Shown here: positions 33,970 to 42,880 of the stretch, in pieces | How positions within the stretch are numbered: the stretch's first letter is position 1 | Layout: each line of letters opens with the position of its first letter | Origin: Tenacibaculum sp. MAR_2009_124 | GTDB lineage: Bacteria > Bacteroidota > Bacteroidia > Flavobacteriales > Flavobacteriaceae | DNA: 64,000 nt | Direction of reading: 5' to 3' | NCBI RefSeq assembly: GCF_900105455.1 | Contig: NZ_FNSF01000001.1 | Span: 997,001 to 1,061,000, forward strand | Made by a program: the position numbers and the translations under genes | The notes under the pieces: model-generated | Seen by the model: the letters and a program-made list of their open reading frames with translations, nothing else | The model's database searches: none | What the model was told of the DNA's origin: nothing

Positions 33970-35166
33970 TTAATACAGTTTAGGCTTTGTTTTGTGATAT
34001 TTTTTCTTTTTATATAATGCTATCAAACCTATAATTGGTCCTAACGCTAATATGGAGTAAATATATGTTGGGTTTATTGAAGTTTGCAAAATATTCATTA
34101 TTTGAATACTAACTATTGTTATTAAGAAACCAATGCAATTTACAATCGTAAGTGCAGTCGCCTTTATTTCTGCTGGAGCGTTTTTAGCCACAAGAGTTGA
34201 TAAAAGAGGTGAATCGGCAATAACAACCATTCCCCAAAAAAGGAGAAAACTAATAAATAAGCTTTCAGATTCAGATGCAAATAACAATGGAGAGACCAGA
34301 CAGCATGTACATGATAAGAGTAGTGCTATGAATGCAATTGATTTAGCTTCAATTGTTTGTGAGAGATAACCACCTGCTACACAGGCCAATCCACCTATTC
34401 CTATAATCATAAATGACAATAATGGAATATTGAATATTGCTTCAGGATGTCTCATGGAATATGTTTCTAGTATGATAGGTATAAATGCCCAAAAGGCGTA
34501 CAACTCCCACATGTGACCAAAATAACCGAAGGCTGCAGAACGAAATTTTCGATTTTGAAATACATCTAAAAATGTAGATGTTTCCAGCTTACTTCCAAGC
34601 TTTCGGTATGGACCATCGGGAACCATAATCAACATCAATATACCACCTAAAGCTGCAAGAGACGAAGTCAAGATTAACACATATTTCCATGGAAATGCAC
34701 TGGTCAGCCCCTTCGCTAAATGAGGAAATGCTGTACCAAGAACTAATGCACCAACAAGGAATCCAAGTGATTTTCCTAGTCCTTTTTCAAAATAGTCCGC
34801 AGCTATTTTCATTCCTACAGGGTAAATACCTGCCAGAAAGAAACCCGTAACAAAACGGAGTGAAAGAATACTTGCTAAACTGTTACCTTCCCAAATTATG
34901 CTTAAATTAAATAGGGATCCTAGTAAGGCACAGGTCATAAATACTTTTGATGGTGAAAAACGGTCAGCAATAGTTAGAATAGCGAAAATCAATGTACCAA
35001 AAATGAATCCGAATTGTACAGCCGACGTTAAGTGGCCTAAAGTACCGCTCGTAAGGTTGAAAGTTATCATGAGATCGTTCATGACACCATTTCCAGCAAA
35101 CCAAAGTGATGTACAGCAAAACTGAGAAATCACGATTATCGGAAGTATTAATTTAGATTGTTTCAC
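33970..35166 (-). CDS. MFS transporter
   Basis: 398 residues with 12 predicted membrane helices; RFVTGFFLAGIYPVGMKIAADYF and the ADRFSPSKVF loop between helices 2 and 3 are typical MFS elements, and a central loop (VPDGPYRKLGSKLETSTFLDVFQ) separates the two halves. Similar proteins occur in Bacteroidota without an assigned substrate (often annotated as nitrate/cyanate-type MFS). It is 42 bp upstream of the TlpA-like gene and downstream of the decayed gene region. Confidence 0.9.
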   Translation of the reverse strand: MKQSKLILPIIVISQFCCTSLWFAGNGVMNDLMITFNLTSGTLGHLTSAVQFGFIFGTLIFAILTIADRFSPSKVFMTCALLGSLFNLSIIWEGNSLASILSLRFVTGFFLAGIYPVGMKIAADYFEKGLGKSLGFLVGALVLGTAFPHLAKGLTSAFPWKYVLILTSSLAALGGILMLIMVPDGPYRKLGSKLETSTFLDVFQNRKFRSAAFGYFGHMWELYAFWAFIPIILETYSMRHPEAIFNIPLLSFMIIGIGGLACVAGGYLSQTIEAKSIAFIALLLSCTCCLVSPLLFASESESLFISFLLFWGMVVIADSPLLSTLVAKNAPAEIKATALTIVNCIGFLITIVSIQIMNILQTSINPTYIYSILALGPIIGLIALYKKKKYHKTKPKLY

Positions 35167-35345
35167 TTATAGTTTTGTTCAATAGCACTCAACGGTTTGA
35201 CTAATAAACGTTGCGCTATTTTTTCATTTAGTTTATAAATATACCTAAACATTTCGGCTTTCTATAGGCTTCAAAAACTTACCAAGATCAAAAGCAATGT
35301 TTTTTAGATTTTTGCTAGCTATAGTTTTCTCATAGCTTTTCTAAT

Positions 35346-35759
35346 TTATAAAATATTTTTAGTTAGTAAAAAATCTGTAATTTCAATCACTTTGTTTTCA
35401 TTAGTCTTGAACTCAAAAAAGTAATCCATCTCGCTTGTAATCATGTTTCTAGCGCTAATGTATTCGCTTTTTATTTCTTTTCATTCTATAAAACCATATA
35501 GCGGAACACTGATATTGTCTATTGAAATAACCAATATCTTTTTGAGAGGTTTCTTTATTTTTTTTACTTCTTTGAATAGATAGTAAATTGATAAAGGATT
35601 GGAAATCATAATATAAGCATACCAAAATTTCATCTCATTATTATCGCTAATAGGTATAATTGAAATCCAGATATATATAAGCGAATAAAATAATATAATT
35701 AAAATTTTTGAGCGCTTAGATTCATATATTTTTAAGTTATGCGCAATTTTTTTATCCTT
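35346..35759 (-). pseudogene. Decayed membrane-protein gene with an in-frame stop
   Basis: In the ~800-bp space without an annotated gene, the - strand has a reading frame of 138 codons that looks like protein throughout (DKKIAHNLKIYESKRSKIL, two hydrophobic stretches, then NMITSEMDYFFEFKTNENKV) and stops naturally at TAA (35346-35348). It is broken by a TGA at 35481-35483 (FIE-stop-KEIKSE), where a Trp codon TGG would restore the frame, and has no start codon after an upstream TAG at 35760-35762. I do not recognise the family. The remaining bases 35167-35345 and 35760-35962 hold nothing clear. Confidence 0.65.
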
Positions 35760-35962
35760 CTACAATTGTTTGGAGTGATATCAATAATTTGAATTATAGC
35801 TGTCTTGTGTATGAAAAGTAGCAGAATAAAATCATTATTTTTTCAATTTAAATGCAAAAATAGCAGAAAAGAACGAACTTTGATTTCAGCTCCAAACTAC
35901 TATTTTTTATATACTACTTTGTTATGTGGTGTAATTCTCTATAAATCTTAAATAACTAATTT

Positions 35963-38359
35963 CTAAAACTGAAAACGATAACCAACATCAGGAAAAAAAC
36001 CAATTTGATATACTTTGTTTATATCATTAGTAAGCCTGTTGTATCGTCTTTCAAATATATTTTTGTTACCAGTTACATTTTGTAAATCAACATAAAATTG
36101 ATGAGAGCGCTTTTTTACTTTACTATTAAATCTAACTCCAAACTTAAGATCCCATTTCATATAACGGTCAGATTGCTCACTAAATGCTAAATCTTCTTGT
36201 AATATTTGGAAACCTGCTTGTTGTGATCTTGCTAAATCTACAGGCGTATAATGCCTTCCTCCAGCTGCTGTAAATTTAGTATCTATAAAGAATACATCCT
36301 TTTTTGATTTACCTATTTTAAATTCTCGTCCTGCTAATATGTTTAATACATATTTGTTATTAAATGGACTATTGCGTTCTACGCCATCGCTTCCTTTATA
36401 CTTACTATCAAATATTGAGGTTGTTAATAATCCATAATATCCTTTGTTGAAAAATTTCTCTAAGGTTAATTCAATACCACTATTAAAACCTGTTCCTTCA
36501 TTAACCATTGAAAGGTGGTCGGTACTAAATCGAAAATTAGCCCCCTCTGTTAATGAAGAATAGCTTGAGGGAGATGAATCTACCGCTGCATTTGTAATAT
36601 CTTGGTAATATATTTCAGCTTTTGCTCTCCAGTTTTTAGCTAATCTTACATCATAACCCAATACAAAATGGTCGCTTTGTACAAAATCTAAATTTTTATT
36701 AGTTTGTACCATGTCTCCATTAATATTTTCATTCAAAAATAATAATGGAATAGGTACGGATTGGTGGTGTATACCATACCCAAAACTTAATGAATGTTTT
36801 GGTGCTATTTTCCAGTTTACAGATGCTCTTGGTTCTAAAACAAATTGTTCATTTAATGAACTGTACTGTCCGTGTAGTCCTGCGTTTAGTGTTAATTTTC
36901 CTGTAAGTCTAAATTGCCCTTGCACATAAGGTTGAACGATACTAAAACTCTCTTCACTATTTCTAAACGTTTTTAATTCTGGATCCCTATTATTATCAGT
37001 ATCGAATTGTTCTTCTCTACTTTTAAGTAATGACTCTAAATTGAAATTTTCAAATAAAACTCCTGTTCTTAATGTTGTTTTATTACTTATTTTTGTGTTA
37101 AACAAGGTAGAGAAAATCATTCGTGTTTCATTATTATCTGCTTTTATAAACTGTATTTTTCGTTCTTGGGGCGTGTCCAAATTATAGTATTTATCTCGAT
37201 CATATTTATTGGCAGAAAAAGATCTTGAAATAATGGTTTTAAAATAAGATTTTTCACCAACAATTGCACGGTGTTTTAATCCTACTACACCAAACTCAGA
37301 GGTAACAAACGAATCTTCATCTTTAAAAGTAAATAAGTCATCTTCTTTAGTGTCTTCACCTATAAAATCTATGCTAGAAGATCCTAAAATTCCAAATAAT
37401 GAAAATTTCCCTAATTTACTTTCACCAAAATCTATATTAAAAGAAATATCCTTATAGTTTGGTAATGCTGAAGTACCTGTACCTTGACCAATCAATCCTA
37501 TCAATGAATACCTTCCTGCAACTAAAAAGGCTCCTCCTTTTTTCCCTAATGGCCCTTCAGCCATAGCTTCTAATCCTGTGAATGCACCCATTTGTAAAGT
37601 ATATTCATAATCATCTGTATTTCCTTTTCTAAAACCAAGATCAAATACGCCTCCTAAAGCGTTTCCATATTCAGCAGGAAAAGCAGATGTTATAAAATCT
37701 GAATTGTCTAACATATTAGGATTTAGAGCAGAAACTGGACTACCAGTGGTTCCGGTTGTAGAAAAATGATTGGGACTTGGAATAGGAATACCTTCTAACC
37801 TCCAAAGTAGTCCTGTTGGTGAATTACCACGTATAACAATATCATTTCTACTATCGTTAGGAGCTGAAACTCCTGCGAAATTTGATGCCAAACGGGCTAC
37901 ATCTCCACGACCTCCTGAATACCTGCCTACTTCTTCTACGCTAAATTGACGTGCAGAAATAGCTGCCATTTTATTTTTAGGACGGTTTTTGCTAGTTGTA
38001 GAGGCTATAACTATTTCATTTAGGTTACCGTAAGATTCTATAAGTTTTATAGCAATAATTGCATCTTTTCCTGAAGTAACAATAATATTGGGTATTGTTA
38101 TGGTATCAAAGCCAATAAAGCTAATGCGAATGGTATGTCTTCCGATAGGAATATTATCTAATCTAAAACGACCATTAATATCTGTAGTTACTCCTGTTTT
38201 TTTATCTGAGTTTAATAATTCTATTGTAGCCCCAATCAAGGTAGTTTCCGACTGTTTGTCAATTACATTTCCTTTGATAGTTCCTGTTTGAGCAATGCTG
38301 TTTTTCGACCATAATATCATTACAATAAGAATACATGTTGCTTTAATAAATTGTTTCAT
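35963..38359 (-). CDS. TonB-dependent receptor with N-terminal CarboxypepD_reg domain
   Basis: 798 residues. Signal peptide (about 1-23, ending SIAQ), a carboxypeptidase-regulatory-like domain (about 26-110; IKGNVIDKQSETTLIGATIELL), plug domain (RLASNFAGVSAPNDSRNDIVIRGNSPTGLLWRLEG) and an outer-membrane beta-barrel ending in YRFQF with the C-terminal aromatic. The ligand is unknown; no SusD-like partner is adjacent, which argues against a SusCD glycan system. It lies downstream of a Crp/Fnr regulator on the same strand, 71 bp apart. It is not next to the siderophore operon, so it need not be its receptor. Confidence 0.93.
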   Translation of the reverse strand: MKQFIKATCILIVMILWSKNSIAQTGTIKGNVIDKQSETTLIGATIELLNSDKKTGVTTDINGRFRLDNIPIGRHTIRISFIGFDTITIPNIIVTSGKDAIIAIKLIESYGNLNEIVIASTTSKNRPKNKMAAISARQFSVEEVGRYSGGRGDVARLASNFAGVSAPNDSRNDIVIRGNSPTGLLWRLEGIPIPSPNHFSTTGTTGSPVSALNPNMLDNSDFITSAFPAEYGNALGGVFDLGFRKGNTDDYEYTLQMGAFTGLEAMAEGPLGKKGGAFLVAGRYSLIGLIGQGTGTSALPNYKDISFNIDFGESKLGKFSLFGILGSSSIDFIGEDTKEDDLFTFKDEDSFVTSEFGVVGLKHRAIVGEKSYFKTIISRSFSANKYDRDKYYNLDTPQERKIQFIKADNNETRMIFSTLFNTKISNKTTLRTGVLFENFNLESLLKSREEQFDTDNNRDPELKTFRNSEESFSIVQPYVQGQFRLTGKLTLNAGLHGQYSSLNEQFVLEPRASVNWKIAPKHSLSFGYGIHHQSVPIPLLFLNENINGDMVQTNKNLDFVQSDHFVLGYDVRLAKNWRAKAEIYYQDITNAAVDSSPSSYSSLTEGANFRFSTDHLSMVNEGTGFNSGIELTLEKFFNKGYYGLLTTSIFDSKYKGSDGVERNSPFNNKYVLNILAGREFKIGKSKKDVFFIDTKFTAAGGRHYTPVDLARSQQAGFQILQEDLAFSEQSDRYMKWDLKFGVRFNSKVKKRSHQFYVDLQNVTGNKNIFERRYNRLTNDINKVYQIGFFPDVGYRFQF

Positions 38360-38430
38360 TTTCTACGTTTTACTTAAGCTGTAAAATTGAGAAGATGAAA
38401 AGCGCCATGCATTTACATATGTTGATAAAA

Positions 38431-39006
38431 TTAGATTGAGGAGGCTTTACCTCTTATTCTGCTTAGTTGAGTTGGGGTTATACCTAGGTAAGATGCAATA
38501 TGATATTGAGGAATTAAATTTTCTAATCCTTTGTGTTCTTTACGAAATATTTGGTAACGTTCAGTAGCATTTAGTGTTACCAATTCTATTTCTCGCTTTT
38601 CTTTAATCGTAAACTTTTGTTCTGCAAAAATTCTTCCTAAACTCTCTATTTTTGGGTAATCATTGTAAAGACTAACAATTTTTTTAAAGTCTGCAACGAA
38701 GACTTTACTTTTAGTTATGGACTGGATGTTAATTAAATTTTTTTGATTCGTTACCATTGATGAATAAGCAGCAACAAAGTTAAAATTAGTAAAAAAGGTT
38801 TTAGTGTATTCATTGCCATCACTATTGCAAAAAAAAGCGCGCATCACTCCATCTGTTAAAAAACCTAATTTGTTAGAATATTCTCCTGCTGTTGCAAAGT
38901 ATTCGTTTTTTTCAAATTCTTTTTCAGAAAACAATGATACAAATACCTCCATTTCATTTTCTGTAAAATGTAGTATTTTGCTTATATATTTTTTAAGTTC
39001 GTTCAT
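38431..39006 (-). CDS. Crp/Fnr family transcriptional regulator
   Basis: 191 residues: cyclic-nucleotide-binding-like beta-barrel (about 20-115; SEKEFEKNEYFATAGEYSNKLGFLTDGVMRAFF) followed by a C-terminal helix-turn-helix (HIASYLGITPTQLSRIRG). No Fe-S cysteine set is present, so it is not an Fnr oxygen sensor. This short form is widespread in Bacteroidota and often of unknown ligand. It is upstream of and co-oriented with the TonB receptor gene, a plausible target. Confidence 0.9.
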   Translation of the reverse strand: MNELKKYISKILHFTENEMEVFVSLFSEKEFEKNEYFATAGEYSNKLGFLTDGVMRAFFCNSDGNEYTKTFFTNFNFVAAYSSMVTNQKNLINIQSITKSKVFVADFKKIVSLYNDYPKIESLGRIFAEQKFTIKEKREIELVTLNATERYQIFRKEHKGLENLIPQYHIASYLGITPTQLSRIRGKASSI

Positions 39007-39160
39007 TTGTTTTTTTATCCCGCATAACGGTTTTGGTTATGGAAAGTAGCTATGTAAATACACACCTTTTTTCGTAGCCTATTAACAAACTTAAAAATAG
39101 GAAAAAAACATAGAGAAAGGAGAGAAGCAAGCTATTTTTTATAGAATGTGTGTACGTTCG

Positions 39161-39574
39161 TTATTCTTTTTTTAACATCCATTTTTTCAGTCCACCAAAT
39201 AGGAATAGTAACCCAATAATTAATGCGACAACAGATTGAATAGTTTCGGATGTTGTTGTAGTTCCTTTCATTAGATTATAGGATTGTTCTCCTATTGCCC
39301 GAAAAATATAAATAAATGCAACTATAAAAATTCCAATTTTTAAGTAGGGTAGTTTCCTTGTTCTACTATTGGCAAATAACCCGTATATTCCAAAAACAAA
39401 GAATATTATTGCTACAAAAACGGTCAGTAGGTATGGAAATGAGTAATGAATTTCAGCAAGCTCTCTCATTGCTTCTCCTGCTCCAGTTTTTTCAAACATC
39501 TGTTCTGCCCATAATAACCCAATAATATGAGCAATTGCAATGATTATATTTAATGTTCCACCAATTTTAAGCAT
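39161..39574 (-). CDS. Small four-helix membrane protein (TetR operon, third gene)
   Basis: About 137 residues from the ATG at 39574; a TTG start at 39598 would overlap the upstream gene and is less likely. Four membrane helices: LNIIIAIAHIIGLLW, YLLTVFVAIIFFVFGIYGLF, IGIFIVAFIYIFRAIG and VVALIIGLLFLFGGL. No catalytic motif. Resembles the preceding protein in size and topology. It begins 4 bp after that gene, in the TetR-headed operon; a role in membrane or drug response would be guesswork. Confidence 0.78.
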   Translation of the reverse strand: MLKIGGTLNIIIAIAHIIGLLWAEQMFEKTGAGEAMRELAEIHYSFPYLLTVFVAIIFFVFGIYGLFANSRTRKLPYLKIGIFIVAFIYIFRAIGEQSYNLMKGTTTTSETIQSVVALIIGLLFLFGGLKKWMLKKE

Positions 39575-39578
39575 TCGT

Positions 39579-39959
39579 TTATGATTTTTTAAGCCCAATT
39601 ATTCCTGAAACTCCAATCGGAAAGAGTAAAATCCATTGCGGTGCAAGTATTGATTTAAATATACTTGAAAAAATAAAAGCAAATGAAAAGGCAATATATA
39701 GATAGCTAATGAAAGTAATTAATTCAATATTTAGTTTTTTGTTTTTATTGAACCCATATTTTAAAAAAGTAATTGAAGAAGCAAATAAAATAATAGTAAC
39801 CATATGCCAAACACCTAACATTTCAGTTTGTATTTGGTTATCTAAACGGCTTTTAAGCAATGGGTTTATAAGGTCTAATTGACCACCAATTAAATGCAAA
39901 AAAGAGGTAAATAAATTAAGTATTCCTGCAATAATCCAAAATGTATTTTTGTTTTTCAT
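39579..39959 (-). CDS. Small four-helix membrane protein (TetR operon, second gene)
   Basis: 126 residues with four hydrophobic helices, starting FWIIAGILNLFTSFLHLIGGQLDLINP and ending WILLFPIGVSGIIGLKKS. Helix 1 with its HLIGGQ motif recalls the first helix of the next protein (IAHIIGLLW), suggesting distant paralogy. It starts 4 bp after the TetR stop and is likely repressed with it. Function unknown. Confidence 0.8.
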   Translation of the reverse strand: MKNKNTFWIIAGILNLFTSFLHLIGGQLDLINPLLKSRLDNQIQTEMLGVWHMVTIILFASSITFLKYGFNKNKKLNIELITFISYLYIAFSFAFIFSSIFKSILAPQWILLFPIGVSGIIGLKKS

Positions 39960-39963
39960 TGTT

Positions 39964-40515
39964 TTAAAATTTGATAAACTGATTTATCTCTATTTTTACT
40001 TCATTAGTATAATCTTTACATTGTTTTTTGTAGCGAATCATTTCGTGATAACCGATTAAATATTTGTAGAATAAAGTTGACTTTATATAGGCTTCATTTT
40101 TTGAAAATCCCATTTCAATTAATATGCTCATGGTGTATTCAATTCTTTGATTATCTATTTCATCTATTAGTCTTTGGATTTTCTTGTCTTTAAGTGCAAA
40201 TCTTTTTAGAAAAAAAATAAAATCCAAATAAGGCTCTTTCTTAAACACTAATTTTATTAATTCTTCAAACTTTTCTTTACCTGATGATTTGCTTTCTACA
40301 CTTTCAATTATTTTGTTAGTGTCTGAAGAAATCCAAAAGGATATAATTTCACTAACAAAGTCTTTTTTTGTTTTAAAATGCCAGTAAAAACTTGATTTAT
40401 TAACATTGAGTTTTTGAGCCATTTTCTCAACTACAAGACCATTAATTCCCTTTTCAGAAAATTGCTTATATCCTAAAACTATCCAGTCTTCTTTCTTTGC
40501 TATTATTTTTGGCAT
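39964..40515 (-). CDS. TetR family transcriptional regulator
   Basis: 183 residues. N-terminal HTH: WIVLGYKQFSEKGINGLVVEKMAQKLNVNKSSFYWHFKTKKDFV, the standard TetR DNA-binding helix arrangement; the C-terminal ligand domain is all-helical. It heads an operon with two small membrane proteins. Two near-identical 16-bp palindromic sites lie directly upstream of its start, so autoregulation is likely. Confidence 0.93.
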   Translation of the reverse strand: MPKIIAKKEDWIVLGYKQFSEKGINGLVVEKMAQKLNVNKSSFYWHFKTKKDFVSEIISFWISSDTNKIIESVESKSSGKEKFEELIKLVFKKEPYLDFIFFLKRFALKDKKIQRLIDEIDNQRIEYTMSILIEMGFSKNEAYIKSTLFYKYLIGYHEMIRYKKQCKDYTNEVKIEINQFIKF

Positions 40516-40519
40516 TATT

Positions 40520-40581
40520 TAGACGTTATCGTTTAATAATTCAAATGTATGTAAAATATCTTTAATAAACGATATCGTCTA
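40520..40581. promoter_or_regulatory. Two palindromic operators upstream of the TetR gene
   Basis: TAGACGTTATCGTTTA at 40520-40535 and TAAACGATATCGTCTA at 40566-40581. The second, read on the other strand, differs from the first in a single base, and its core ACGATATCGT is a perfect palindrome. Centres are 46 bp apart and the first begins 5 bp upstream of the TetR ATG. Binding by the adjacent TetR protein is inference from position and symmetry. Confidence 0.75.
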
Positions 40582-40788
40582 TTAAATTGTTTATGAAAAA
40601 AGGGTGGTTTTTTTGAATAGTTTTTCTGTTTGGTCTAATGACGCAAAACAACGTTTCTCTTATAAGATTAGTTGCGTTTTTTAAGCCCTATTTTAGTAAA
40701 TATAAACTGAATAGAAAATCTGCGAAGACTTTCGTAAGTAGGCTATGACTAGCGATGAGTTATACACATTATTGTTAGTGTTTTTTAT

Positions 40789-41421
40789 TCATAAGTGACT
40801 TAAATTCAATTCCATTTTATTGTTCAAAGTATCTACTTTAAAATAAAACGGTTCAGCTCTATTTATTTCGTTGTATTTATGTTCAAAATTATATCCGCTG
40901 TCATATTTTTTCCATGAACCTTTGTCCGATTCCAATTCCGCACTTTTGAGAATTTGTTCTACAATATTTTTTTCGTCAGATTCTTTATATTCAATTGTTA
41001 ATCCGATAGAATAATCAGAATCAAAAGCTCCTTCTGTGTGTTCAATAAGATTTTCTAAAACCTCAAAATCAGTTGGGATAGTCAAGTCAGTTTTTACTTT
41101 AATTAACGGTTCAATTCTATCTAAAGCCAATTCTCCATCAGGTTTGTTCATCATTCCAGCAAACAGACAAGCCATAAACCCCAAGAATAAAAACGGTACT
41201 GTCAAAATTGATAATTGAAAAAAACCAATTACTATTTTTCCTTTGAATAACTGCCAAATTGATGAAATTAACAGTACAATTCCAAAAAAGACGAGAGAGT
41301 AAAATCCAAAATCTGTATTTGGTAGAATAGCTCCGCTAACAAATAGAATTATAGAAATCCCAAAAAACAATATCGGAACCCACCATTGTGCAACTAAATA
41401 TTTCTTTAAAATTTCGGTCAT
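40789..41421 (-). CDS. Hypothetical membrane protein
   Basis: 210 residues: three membrane helices in the first ~95 (WWVPILFFGISIILFVSGAIL, FGFYSLVFFGIVLLISSIW, LSILTVPFLFLGFMACLFAG), then a ~115-residue soluble domain with alternating beta pattern (DRIEPLIKVKTDLTIPTDFEVLE, YSIGLTIEYKESDEKNIVEQILK). I recognise no family. It stands alone; flanking 270 bp upstream contain the TetR operators and otherwise nothing clear. Confidence 0.72.
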   Translation of the reverse strand: MTEILKKYLVAQWWVPILFFGISIILFVSGAILPNTDFGFYSLVFFGIVLLISSIWQLFKGKIVIGFFQLSILTVPFLFLGFMACLFAGMMNKPDGELALDRIEPLIKVKTDLTIPTDFEVLENLIEHTEGAFDSDYSIGLTIEYKESDEKNIVEQILKSAELESDKGSWKKYDSGYNFEHKYNEINRAEPFYFKVDTLNNKMELNLSHL

Positions 41422-41464
41422 TCTAAATTACTGGCAACTTATTATATCCATACAAATATAGAGG

Positions 41465-41488
41465 TTATCCCAATATATTCTGGGATAA
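41465..41488. terminator. 8-bp hairpin between the propeller gene and the membrane-protein gene
   Basis: TTATCCCA (41465-41472) and TGGGATAA (41481-41488) around an 8-nt loop, downstream of the - strand gene ending at 41569. No long T-tract follows, so termination is only a possibility. Confidence 0.35.
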
Positions 41489-41568
41489 ACGTATAAATAA
41501 GGTATTGTTATCCGAAGCTTTTATTTTATCAAATTATGCCAAAAACATTTTCAATTTTAAGGCTTAGC

Positions 41569-42747
41569 TTAGCGTATAAATCGAACACTTGTAATTTTGC
41601 CATTATTCATTTCATAGATAGCAACAGCGGTAAATTTATGACCATTGGCAGTAACCAATTCTTCATCGATAACAATATTCCCTTTAACAACTCTGCTTGT
41701 TACAAGGGCATTTAAATCCGTTACTTCTTTAAACTTTGTTCCATAACGTTTTCTCATTTCATCTTTTCCGATATAATCTAAGGTATTAGGGAATGTGTAG
41801 ATCTTTACATCATTTGCAAAAGGCTTTAAAAAAGCTTCAATATCTCTATTGTTATAAGCATCAAGCTGTTCTTGAGCTAGGGTTTCTGGCGATTTTTCTG
41901 CAACCATGGCTAATTTTGTTCCGTTATTATTTACTGTTATTCTTGAAATATTATCGATCTTGTTTTTGAATTCATGAAAGAGAGTAGGAGTGGTGTCTTT
42001 TTTAGGATTAAATTGAAGTAATCTGTTTCCTGAAGCAATTAAAAGGATTCCATTAGGTAGCCAACAAACATCTTGGCTATTATCAATATTAACTATCTTT
42101 TCAGTTTTAAGAGAATTTGGATTTAAAGACCAAACTTGCCATGACTTTCCAACTCTTTTGGTAAAACTAATCAACTTACTATTGGGTATTTTGTGAATTG
42201 AGCGCCCTGTTTGTTTCGTTATAAAGTAGTTTTTCCCTTTTTTAACATCACTTTTATACAAATGCAAAGAATCATTAATAATCACGGAAGAAATCAAAGT
42301 CGATTTGTTGTACCAAGTAGGGTAGGCCACGACAAAATCTTTAATTAACATCGTATTTTCTCCCGAAACATAGTCATACTTATAAATAGCTTGTTTTCCA
42401 TCACTGTCAAGTCTCACGGCTGACACATCATTAGAGTTTGGAATTCGCTGTGGCGAATATTCTCCCCCTAATTTCGTTGAATTGATAAAAAAAGCCTGTT
42501 GAGAGTCTAAATGATATTTTCTAATATCAGGATAGCCATCTCTTTCCGAAGAGAAAATAATGGTGTTTTCATCATAAAAATAAGGTTGACTGTCATAGCC
42601 TTCGTTATTGGAAATATTGATCGGATTTGAGAGTTTCAAAGTCTTATTTTCATCCTTTTTAATGTCGACTAAATAAACTTCTGTGTCCATTTGTGGATAA
42701 ATCACTAAAGATGATAAGAGAAATAAAGAAAAAAACAACGCTTTCAT
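41569..42747 (-). CDS. Exported beta-propeller (TolB-like) - SnoaL-like fusion protein
   Basis: 392 residues with a signal peptide (MKALFFSLFLLSSLVIYPQ). Residues about 25-285 contain repeated PD40/TolB-like blades (NEGYDSQPYFYDENTIIFSSERDGYPDIR, GEYSPQRIPNSNDVSAVRLDSDG, DVCWLPNGILLIASG). The last ~100 residues are an NTF2/SnoaL-like domain (AYNNRDIEAFLKPFANDVKIYTFPN ... ITSVRFIR), the type seen in steroid isomerase-like proteins. The combination in one exported protein is unusual. Function is unknown. Confidence 0.82.
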   Translation of the reverse strand: MKALFFSLFLLSSLVIYPQMDTEVYLVDIKKDENKTLKLSNPINISNNEGYDSQPYFYDENTIIFSSERDGYPDIRKYHLDSQQAFFINSTKLGGEYSPQRIPNSNDVSAVRLDSDGKQAIYKYDYVSGENTMLIKDFVVAYPTWYNKSTLISSVIINDSLHLYKSDVKKGKNYFITKQTGRSIHKIPNSKLISFTKRVGKSWQVWSLNPNSLKTEKIVNIDNSQDVCWLPNGILLIASGNRLLQFNPKKDTTPTLFHEFKNKIDNISRITVNNNGTKLAMVAEKSPETLAQEQLDAYNNRDIEAFLKPFANDVKIYTFPNTLDYIGKDEMRKRYGTKFKEVTDLNALVTSRVVKGNIVIDEELVTANGHKFTAVAIYEMNNGKITSVRFIR

Positions 42748-42822
42748 GAGTCCGTTTTATTGATTAGATACTACAATACTATATAAAATAGAAAGTTAAT
42801 GAAATTAAATGTTGTTAAAATT

Positions 42823-42850
42823 AAAACCACCTTTACAAAAAGGTGGTTTT
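42823..42850 (-). terminator. 12-bp hairpin after the DUF885 gene
   Basis: AAAACCACCTTT (42823-42834) pairs with AAAGGTGGTTTT (42839-42850); on the - strand the arm ends in a T-run, downstream of the gene ending at 42881. Confidence 0.8.
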
Positions 42851-42880
42851 AGACATATTATTTTACGTATTCTTATTGGA

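Noticed and set aside
37000..38400. TonB receptor as the uptake receptor of the siderophore cluster
   Set aside because: It is about 16 kb away, linked to a Crp/Fnr gene, and has no sequence feature that ties it to hydroxamates.
35190..41500. Several AACGTT/CAACGGTT-type short inverted motifs between genes, considered as integron attC sites
   Set aside because: No integron integrase, no consistent R'/R'' core pairs, and genes in between are too large and co-oriented in operons for cassettes.
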